A program made the position numbers and the translations under genes. The notes below the pieces were generated by a model that was not told the DNA's origin, did not search any database, and saw nothing but the letters and a program-made list of their open reading frames with translations. 21,106 nt of DNA from JBOGGX01 sp050744245 (lineage in GTDB: Bacteria; Actinomycetota; Acidimicrobiia; Acidimicrobiales; JBOGGX01): positions 1-21,106 of the forward strand of contig JBOGGX010000110.1 in assembly GCA_050744245.1 (NCBI GenBank). The letters are read 5' to 3'. Position 1 is the first letter of the stretch, and the number at the start of each line of letters is the position of its first letter. Of the stretch, positions 15,616 to 21,106 are shown piece by piece.

Positions 15616-15713
15616 GACCAAAGTCACGCCCAGCTTTACGGAACGGAACGCTTCGCTCTGCTACCGTCGAAGGCGACGACAAGTCCCAAACACCCAGCTC
15701 AGGAGGCATTCCC

Positions 15714-16889
15714 GTGACCGACGAGACGATCCATCCGTTCCGAGTCGAGATCCCCCAGGCCGAGGTCGATGAGCTGCGGGAGCGGCTGGCCGACACCCGG
15801 TGGCCCCAGCCCCTGCCGGGCCGGGAGTGGGACAGGGGCGTGCCCGTGCCGTACCTGCGGGAGCTGGCCGAGCATTGGCGCACCGGGTTCGACTGGCGGG
15901 CCCAGGAGGCCAGGATCAACCGCTACCCGCAGTTCACGACGACCATCGACGGGCAGAACCTCCACTTCGTCCATGCCCGCTCGCCCGAGCCGGACGCCAC
16001 GCCGCTCCTGCTCATCCACGGCTGGCCCGGATCGTTCGTGGAGTTCCTCGACGTCATCGGCCCGCTCACCGACCCCCGAGCCCACGGCGCCGACGACGCC
16101 CCGGCGTTTCACGTGGTGGTGCCGTCGCTGCCCGGCTTCGGCTTCTCCGGCCCGACGACCGATGAAGGCTGGGGGACCCGGCGCATGGCGTCCGCCCTGG
16201 CCGAGCTGATGGCCCGCCTCGGCTATGAGCGCTACGGCGCCCAGGGGGGCGACTACGGCGCGTTCGTCGCCCCCGACCTCGGCCGGGTCGACCCCGACCA
16301 CGTGATCGGCGTGCACGTCAACGCGGCCAGCGTCGGCTTCATCCCCTTCGGCGAGCTGCCGGAGGAGGAGCAGGCGACGATGACCGACGTCGAGAAGGAG
16401 CGGCTGGGCCGGCTGGCGCACTTCATGAGCGACGAGCAGGGCTACTTCCAGATCCAGGCCACGCGGCCCCAGACCCTGTCGTACGGGCTGCACGATTCGC
16501 CGGCCGGCCAGCTGGCCTGGATCGTCGAGAAGTTCAAGTCGTGGAGCCACCCGGCCGACGCGCTCCCGGAGAAGGCGATCGACCGCGACCACATCCTCAC
16601 CGACGTGTCGCTCTACTGGTTCACCGGCACGGCCGGTTCCTCCGCCAACCTGTACTACGAGAGCATGCACGGCGGCGACTGGCCGACGCCTTCGCCGACG
16701 CCGACCGGTGTCGCCGTCTTCGCCGAGGACGTCGCCATCCGCCGCTACGCGGAGCAGGGCAACAACATCGTCCACTGGACCGACTTCGACACCGGCGGCC
16801 ACTTCGCGGCGATTGAGACCCCCGACCTCCTCGTCGCCGACATCCGCACGTTCTTCGCCACCGTGCTGGAGGGCGACGAGGAGGCCTGA
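15714..16889 (+). CDS. Epoxide hydrolase (EHN domain plus alpha/beta-hydrolase fold)
   Basis: Opens epoxides to diols through a covalent ester intermediate. Residues about 5-110 are the N-terminal EHN domain (HPFRVEIPQAEVDELRERL). Then follow the oxyanion-hole HGWPG (102-106), the nucleophile Asp180 in GGDYG, and the catalytic His363 in GGHFAAIE. Tyr residues in the cap region could polarise the epoxide. Length, 391 aa, is typical of the EPHX1-related bacterial enzymes. The GTG start has AGGAGG at 15701-15706. The 98 bp upstream hold TACCGT (15662-15667), a possible -10 element without a well-placed -35. The end converges with the CHRD gene, 16 bp between stops. Confidence 0.92.
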   Translation: MTDETIHPFRVEIPQAEVDELRERLADTRWPQPLPGREWDRGVPVPYLRELAEHWRTGFDWRAQEARINRYPQFTTTIDGQNLHFVHARSPEPDATPLLLIHGWPGSFVEFLDVIGPLTDPRAHGADDAPAFHVVVPSLPGFGFSGPTTDEGWGTRRMASALAELMARLGYERYGAQGGDYGAFVAPDLGRVDPDHVIGVHVNAASVGFIPFGELPEEEQATMTDVEKERLGRLAHFMSDEQGYFQIQATRPQTLSYGLHDSPAGQLAWIVEKFKSWSHPADALPEKAIDRDHILTDVSLYWFTGTAGSSANLYYESMHGGDWPTPSPTPTGVAVFAEDVAIRRYAEQGNNIVHWTDFDTGGHFAAIETPDLLVADIRTFFATVLEGDEEA

Positions 16890-16905
16890 GGCCTCGGCCG
16901 GGGTC

Positions 16906-17349
16906 TCAGCCGAGCTGGCCGCGGACGGCGCCCGCGGGGAAGTCGGCGTTGTGCACGTTGACGTAGAACTGGTCAGGGGTGTTGGCGATCTCGGCCGCCA
17001 AGGCCGGGTCCACCGGCCGGCAGGCGGCCGAGAAACCCCTGGTCGGGGCGTTGAGCGCCACCTCGATCGGCCCGGCCTCCCCGGCCACACCCCGATGGAT
17101 GTGGGCTGCGTTCGCCGGGGCGATCTTCCTCACGGCCAGGGCGTAGCAGATCCGGCCTCGGTCGACGCCGACCACCAGGCCGGCGACGCCGATCCCATCG
17201 CTGTCGCCGGGCCCGGGTACCTCCTCGGCACCGGTCATGACCGTCGCCAGGACCCGGACGTTGTGATCGGCCGCCGCCGGGGCCGACCCTCCGACGGCAA
17301 TCGCGGCCATGACCCCGGCACCGACCAGCAGGCGTCGCATTCGTCGCAT
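16906..17349 (-). CDS. Secreted CHRD-domain protein
   Basis: A 147-aa exported protein. Residues 1-27 are a signal peptide: MRRMRRLL, a hydrophobic stretch, then APAAA with likely cleavage before Asp28. The rest is a single CHRD domain, recognisable from AAHIHRGVAGEAGPIEV, a Cys-containing middle strand, and the closing YVNVHNADFPAGAVRGQLG. Two cysteines (in RICYAL and SAACRP) may form a disulfide outside the membrane. The domain's function in bacteria is unknown. I chose the ATG at 17349 because GAGAGGGG lies six bases upstream; the ATG at 17355 would directly abut that site. The 217 bp to the divergent holin-like gene show no clear operator. Confidence 0.88.
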   Translation of the reverse strand: MRRMRRLLVGAGVMAAIAVGGSAPAAADHNVRVLATVMTGAEEVPGPGDSDGIGVAGLVVGVDRGRICYALAVRKIAPANAAHIHRGVAGEAGPIEVALNAPTRGFSAACRPVDPALAAEIANTPDQFYVNVHNADFPAGAVRGQLG

Positions 17350-17566
17350 CGTCATCCCCTCTCGTCGTTCGACCGCCCGTGACCGTGCCCGGTCCGGGCA
17401 ACTGAACGCCCCCGACGCCTGACGCCAACCTTATGCGCCTCGGCGGCCCCGGTCGAGATGGACGGTGACCAGGGACACACCGCGAGTGTGGCGAACGCCG
17501 CAGTCGCACCTCGGGCGCCGGTTCACGCTGGTCCTGCATGACCACCGGCATACGAGGAGATGACCC

Positions 17567-17836
17567 ATGAACCTGAAGAACGAACCCGCGCTCATGCTCG
17601 CCTTCGTCGAGGCTGCGCTGGCGCTGGCCGTCAGCTTCGGCCTCGACCTGACCGTCGAGCAGGTCGGGGCCGTCCTGGCCGTCGTGGCCGCGGCCACGGC
17701 GCTGCTCCTGCGGCGGCAGGTGTCGCCGGTCCCCAGGACCGGAGCCACGGCCCAGCCGACGCCACCGGTGCCGAGGCCCTCGGCCCCGGCCGCCGCCGCG
17801 GCCCCTTCGGCCGAGGTGCAGGAGGTGCTGGCGTGA
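17567..17836 (+). CDS. Small holin-like membrane protein
   Basis: An 89-aa protein with two hydrophobic segments (about 8-25 and 30-48) separated by a short Asp-Leu-Thr-Val-Glu turn, a basic LLRRQ boundary, and a Pro/Ala-rich tail. This layout, together with the endolysin gene that overlaps its stop codon, resembles actinophage-type holin cassettes. GAGGAGA lies just upstream of the ATG. Membrane location is clear from the sequence; pore formation is inferred from context only. It could equally be an anchor or chaperone for the hydrolase. Confidence 0.65.
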   Translation: MNLKNEPALMLAFVEAALALAVSFGLDLTVEQVGAVLAVVAAATALLLRRQVSPVPRTGATAQPTPPVPRPSAPAAAAAPSAEVQEVLA

Positions 17837-18517
17837 TGGCTCAACTCGCCCTCTCGCTCGCCCGGCTGCGCAACGAGATCGACGCGCTCGCCCCCAACCG
17901 CTCGACGAGGAGCGACGGATGGATCGGGGATGCGGCCCACCGCAGCCGCCCGAGCCGTCACAACCCCAACCGCTTCGGTGTCGTCTGCGCCCTGGACATC
18001 ACCGACGATCCGGCCGGCGGCTGCTCGATCCACGCCATCGCCGAGCAGATCCGTACACCACCCCAACCTGGCGTACATCATCTCGAACCGCCGGGTCGCC
18101 AGCCGGAGCAACGGCTTCGCCTGCAGCCCTACAAGGGTTCGAACCCGCACACCCGGCACGTCCACTTCGCCGTCGGCGTCGGACCGGACGGGGACCCCAT
18201 CCCGCCCTATGACGACGCCGCTCCGTGGGGCGTCTCGGCGGCGCCGGCGGTTGCCGTCGCCGCGGCCGCCGCGCCTGCGGGGCGCACGCTGAAGAAGGGG
18301 ATGAAGGGCGACGACGTCAAGGGGCTCCAGGCGATCCTCATCGGCGCCGGCCTGCTCCCCGCGGGATCCGACGACGGGATCTTCGGCCCCAAGACCCATG
18401 CCGCCCACCGTCGAAATCCAGCGCAACCTCGGCGTGACCGCCGACGGCATCGTCGGTCCGAAGACGCAGGCCGCCATCGCGAACCTGCGGTCCGGACTGG
18501 CGGGACGGGCCGCATAG
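17836..18517 (+). pseudogene. M15-type peptidoglycan peptidase (endolysin-like) with C-terminal peptidoglycan-binding domain, frameshifted
   Basis: Cleaves peptide stems of peptidoglycan if intact. The N-terminal half has DGWIGDAAH, SRHNPN and ALDITDDPAGG, and later NPHTRHVHFAVGVGPDG; the HNPN histidine, the ALD aspartate and the HVH histidine are the expected zinc ligands. A peptidoglycan-binding repeat (LKKGMKGDDVKGLQ ... DGIFGPKT ... DGIVGPKTQAAI) ends the protein. Three one-base changes break the frame: an extra base near 18055, a missing G near 18123 (restoring GFAWQPYKG) and an extra C near 18407 (restoring HAATVEIQRN). Corrected, it encodes about 226 aa ending at TAG 18515-18517. The ATG overlaps the upstream stop (TGATG), with AGGAGG at 17820-17825; GTG 17833 is an alternative start. 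Confidence 0.8.
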
Positions 18518-18536
18518 CAGGCCCACGTCCCCCAAC

Positions 18537-18579
18537 GAGTGAGGGGGTCGACGGAGTCGGCCGTCGGCCCCCCTCGCTC
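18537..18579. terminator. Strong hairpin, probable terminator after the endolysin-like gene
   Basis: GAGTGAGGGGG (18537-18547) pairs with CCCCCTCGCTC (18569-18579) over 11 bp with one G-U wobble. Inside it, CGACGG (18549-18554) pairs perfectly with CCGTCG (18561-18566) around a 6-nt loop. It starts 20 bp after the endolysin stop codon and ends 20 bp before the next gene. There is no real T-tract, which is common for actinobacterial terminators. Confidence 0.7.
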
Positions 18580-18599
18580 AGTCCTTATCGTGGGGGACC

Positions 18600-19748
18600 G
18601 TGCTCGGCGTCGATCGCGATCAGGTAGTGGCCTTCAGGCTGGCCGCCCACAACCTGACCAAGCGGTTGCCGGCCGGCCGCCTCCAGGCTGCGGCCCGCCC
18701 GGTCGGTGTCCAGGACAGTCGGGTCGATTCGGCCGCGATGGCGCTGGCGGCCAGGGTCGACCTCGTCGACGCCGACGAGGTGGCCGCCGCCCGCACCGAG
18801 CGCCGAGAGCTCGTCACGATCTGGGCCGTGCGGGGTGCTCCGTACGTCGTGCCCGTCGGGGATCTCCCCGTCGTCACGGCCGGCGCCATGCCGATCGACC
18901 GGGAGTCCTTCGACGTCTTCCTCGGCGGCTGGGGCGCCCCGGTCGCCGACGCCGGCCTGTCGCCCTTCGATCTGCTGGCCCAGATGAAGCGGACGGCCCT
19001 GGCCGTGCTCGACGGTCGCAGCCTTCCGGTCGATGACGTGCGGCGCGCGATCTACGACCGGGTGCCGGCCCTGCACCGGGTGCGGCGGCCGGCGTTCGCC
19101 CGGGCCGACATGCCAGAACCGCTGTTCCGGGCGCTCGGGCTCACGGGCGAGCTGTGCATCACCGGCGGTGAGGGCACCAACGCCTCGCTCGGCCTCACCC
19201 GCCAATGGCTCGACAACGAGCCGCCGGCCATGATCCCGGACGCGGCCCGGGCCGAGCTGGTGCGGAGGTTCCTGCGCGCGTACGGGCCGGCGGGCGAGGC
19301 CGCCTTCGCCGAGTGGACCAACCGGAGCCGCAGCGACGCCGGCCGGGCCTTCCGGCTCGTGGCCGACGAGGTGACGGCGGTCGACACCGGCGGGGGAACG
19401 GCGCATCTGTTGGCCGGCGACGTCAAGGCGGTGCGCCGCCCGCCCGTTCCGACCGGCGTGCGCCTCCTGCCGCCGCTCGATCCGTTCCTCCAGATGCGGG
19501 ACCGGGCCACGCTGGTGCCCGACAAGAAGCAGCGGGGCCGGGTGTGGCGCCCGGTCGGTCCGCCGGGGGTCGTGCTCGCCGACGGCCGGCTCGTCGCCAC
19601 GTGGCGGGCCCGCAGGACCGGCCACCGGTTGGCAATCGCCGTCGAGGAGCTGGTCTCCCTGACGGACTGGGCCCGCTCCGAGATCCGGGCCGAGGCCGAG
19701 CTGGTCGCACCGGCACGCGGCTGCTCCGAGGTCACGGTCGCGTTCTGA
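18600..19748 (+). CDS. Winged-helix DNA-binding domain protein (HTH_42/AlkZ-like family)
   Basis: A 382-aa member of the HTH_42 family, which includes the AlkZ/YcaQ interstrand-crosslink DNA glycosylases. Recognisable parts are the N-terminal GVQDS followed by an AALA-type helix, the RAYGPAGEAAFAEW segment near residue 220, and the C-terminal LLPPLDPFLQMRD ... GRVWRPVGPPGVVLADGRL ... TWRAR block typical of the family. AlkZ uses a Q-x-Q motif; here the matching position reads Q38-D-S40, so glycosylase activity is uncertain. The GTG start has only a weak GGGGG upstream and lies 20 bp after a terminator hairpin. Gene ends before another strong hairpin, so it is probably a single-gene unit. Confidence 0.85.
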   Translation: MLGVDRDQVVAFRLAAHNLTKRLPAGRLQAAARPVGVQDSRVDSAAMALAARVDLVDADEVAAARTERRELVTIWAVRGAPYVVPVGDLPVVTAGAMPIDRESFDVFLGGWGAPVADAGLSPFDLLAQMKRTALAVLDGRSLPVDDVRRAIYDRVPALHRVRRPAFARADMPEPLFRALGLTGELCITGGEGTNASLGLTRQWLDNEPPAMIPDAARAELVRRFLRAYGPAGEAAFAEWTNRSRSDAGRAFRLVADEVTAVDTGGGTAHLLAGDVKAVRRPPVPTGVRLLPPLDPFLQMRDRATLVPDKKQRGRVWRPVGPPGVVLADGRLVATWRARRTGHRLAIAVEELVSLTDWARSEIRAEAELVAPARGCSEVTVAF

Positions 19749-19754
19749 CGGATG

Positions 19755-19802
19755 GTTTTGTCGCCCTGGGTCTCGAATTCCGAGACCTGGGGGCGACAGA
19801 AC
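19755..19802. terminator. Long imperfect hairpin, probable bidirectional terminator
   Basis: GTTTTGTCGCCC (19755-19766) pairs with GGGCGACAGAAC (19791-19802) with one wobble, and inside it GGTCTCG (19769-19775) pairs perfectly with CGAGACC (19781-19787) around a five-base loop. The stem starts 6 bp after the stop codon of the winged-helix gene. A run of four T sits in the left arm. This is the strongest stem-loop noticed in the window and isolates the downstream ADP-ribosylglycohydrolase gene. Confidence 0.75.
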
Positions 19803-19839
19803 GCGGGGGACCGGCCCGCGACGACGATCATGGGGTGGG

Positions 19840-20853
19840 GTGGAGTCTGATGGCAAGCAGAGCGACGATGCGACGCTCGACCCGGGCGACCCGGCGGTGG
19901 TCCTCCGGGCCTGCGGGGCGGTGGTCGGCGCGGCGGTGGCCGACGCGCTCGGCGCGCCCTTCGAGTTCGGCCCGCCGGGCGCCTACCGTTCCCGGTTCCC
20001 CGTCCCCGTGCTGGAGGGCCTCGGTGAGCTCGTCGGCGGCGGCGCCCTTGGGTGGGCGCCCGGGCAGTTCACCGACGACACGGAGATGGCCGTGTGCGTG
20101 GCCGAGTCGCTGCTGGCGTGCGGCGGCTTCGACGCCGACGACCAGTTCGCCCGGTTCCAAGCCTGGGCATCGGGAGCGAACGACGTCGGCCACCTCACCC
20201 GTGACGTGCTCGACAGCGGCCGGCCCGCCGGGGAGGCGGCGACGGAGGTCCTCCTCCGGCGGCGCGGGCGGAACACGGCCGGGAACGGGTCACTGATGCG
20301 GGCCGCTCCCGGCGCGGTGTTCTTCGCCCGGCGGGGGCGGGCGGCGACGATGGCCGCCGGACGCGGCCTGTCGCTCGTCACCCACGCCGACCCGCTCGCC
20401 CAATGGGCCGTCGCCATCCAACACGAGCTGGTCCGGCGGGCCCTGGTTGGTGGCGACCCGCTCGCCGGGCTGGCCGATCTCGTCGCGGAGCTGCCCGAGG
20501 ACGTCGCCCCGGTGTACGCGCCGTTGCTCGATCCCGGCTGGGCGCCGAACGCGGCGGCCCCGACCAACGGGTCGGCGATGGGGGCGCTGGCCCAGGCCGT
20601 GTGGACCTACCGCCACCACGAGACGTTCGAGGACGCGGTCACCGCCGTCGTCAACCTCGGCGACGACACCGACTCGGTCGGGGCCGTCACCGGCACCCTG
20701 GCCGGCGCGGTCCACGGCCTGGACGGCATCCCCACCCGCTGGGCGACCGGCGTGCACGGCTCGGTCACGGGCCCCGACGGCCAACGCCTACGCTACGACC
20801 ACCTCGCCCTCGCATCGCTCGCCCGCAGGCTGCTCGGCTCCTCGTCGTCCTGA
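19840..20853 (+). CDS. ADP-ribosylglycohydrolase family protein
   Basis: Removes ADP-ribose from modified proteins or small molecules in a DraG/ARH-like fold with two metal ions. In the 337-aa protein the metal-binding signatures are intact: FTDDTE (Thr78, Asp79, Asp80) after GAAVADALGAPFEFG, and LGDDTDSVGA (Asp275, Asp276, Asp278) near the C-terminus. NGSLMRAAP in the middle is also characteristic. The start is a GTG in a G-rich context (TGGGGTGGG just upstream) without a clean Shine-Dalgarno. No ADP-ribosyltransferase gene lies within the window, so the target is unknown; nucleoside or NAD-metabolite hydrolysis is also possible in this family. Confidence 0.93.
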   Translation: MESDGKQSDDATLDPGDPAVVLRACGAVVGAAVADALGAPFEFGPPGAYRSRFPVPVLEGLGELVGGGALGWAPGQFTDDTEMAVCVAESLLACGGFDADDQFARFQAWASGANDVGHLTRDVLDSGRPAGEAATEVLLRRRGRNTAGNGSLMRAAPGAVFFARRGRAATMAAGRGLSLVTHADPLAQWAVAIQHELVRRALVGGDPLAGLADLVAELPEDVAPVYAPLLDPGWAPNAAAPTNGSAMGALAQAVWTYRHHETFEDAVTAVVNLGDDTDSVGAVTGTLAGAVHGLDGIPTRWATGVHGSVTGPDGQRLRYDHLALASLARRLLGSSSS

Positions 20854-20995
20854 CGACGCTCGGCCCCGACCGGCGACCGCGTGGCCCGGTGGTAGACAGG
20901 CCCCGACGGTCAGGGGTGCGAGAACGGATGCCGGGGGAGTCGATGGTGGGGAGGTCGTTCGTGCGTGAGAACGTCGGTCGAGGCCCGAGGAATCG

Positions 20996-21106
20996 ATGAC
21001 CGACCCGGCGTTCTCGCTGGCCGAGCGGACCGCGCTGGTAACCGGCGCGTCCCGCGGCATCGGCGCCGCCACCGCCGTCGCCCTCGACCGGGCGGGGGCC
21101 CGGGTC
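20996..21106 (+). CDS. Short-chain dehydrogenase/reductase, N-terminal fragment (runs off the right edge)
   Basis: The 37 visible codons contain the SDR nucleotide-binding start: a first strand ALVTG, the TGASRGIG glycine motif (residues 16-23) and the following helix up to Ala-Arg-Val of the second strand. The enzyme would be an NAD(P)-dependent oxidoreductase; its substrate cannot be told. GAGGAA at 20987-20992 precedes the ATG. The 142 bp upstream contain CGTTC-N8-GAACG (20956-20973), a short inverted repeat of unknown relevance. Confidence 0.9.
   Translation, partial: MTDPAFSLAERTALVTGASRGIGAATAVALDRAGARV

Noticed and set aside
16892..16914. CTCGGC/GCCGAG stem between the epoxide hydrolase and CHRD gene ends
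   Set aside because: Only six base pairs, partly inside the CHRD coding end; too weak to call a terminator.
20956..20973. CGTTC-N8-GAACG inverted repeat upstream of the SDR gene as an SOS box or operator
   Set aside because: The half-sites are in the opposite orientation and spacing to a LexA box, and five-base repeats are frequent by chance here.

Overview
The window is very GC-rich, with codons ending mostly in G or C, many GTG/TTG starts and a LexA box of the actinobacterial type. This points to a high-GC actinomycetote; an Acidimicrobiia-like lineage is my guess, not something the sequence proves. Several genes carry isolated one-base frameshifts whose correction restores good family matches, which looks like either a long-read or metagenome assembly with residual indels or very recent gene decay.

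Layout. Left edge (2-196): C-terminal end of a probable saccharopine dehydrogenase-like protein. 206-994 (-): a FadR/GntR-type regulator with an FCD ligand domain. It is divergent from a tight five-gene operon (1073-8061) encoding a fused MoxR-type AAA+/VWA protein, a fused [2Fe-2S]-molybdopterin hydroxylase subunit, its FAD subunit, a divergent PxpA (LamB/YcsF) protein and a six-helix AmiS/UreI-like channel. A promoter-like sequence (997-1025) lies between regulator and operon. I infer that the operon takes up a small amide or N-heterocycle, hydroxylates it at a ring carbon and opens the resulting lactam. This is the most interesting system in the window.

8088-9891 (-): a 245-residue protein I cannot assign, a gene-poor stretch, and a frameshifted ferritin-like gene. 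10070-14233 (+): a full-length Lhr-type DNA repair helicase with a near-consensus SOS box 36 bp upstream of its start. After it come a STAS-domain protein lacking the usual phospho-serine, an arylamine N-acetyltransferase, an epoxide hydrolase, and a convergent secreted CHRD-domain protein.

17567-18517 (+): a holin-like small membrane protein followed by an M15-type endolysin with a peptidoglycan-binding domain, interrupted by three one-base indels and followed by a strong terminator hairpin. Then come a winged-helix (HTH_42/AlkZ-like) protein, a second strong hairpin, an ADP-ribosylglycohydrolase, and the start of a short-chain dehydrogenase at the right edge. I found no tRNA, rRNA, CRISPR array, insertion sequence or transposase.
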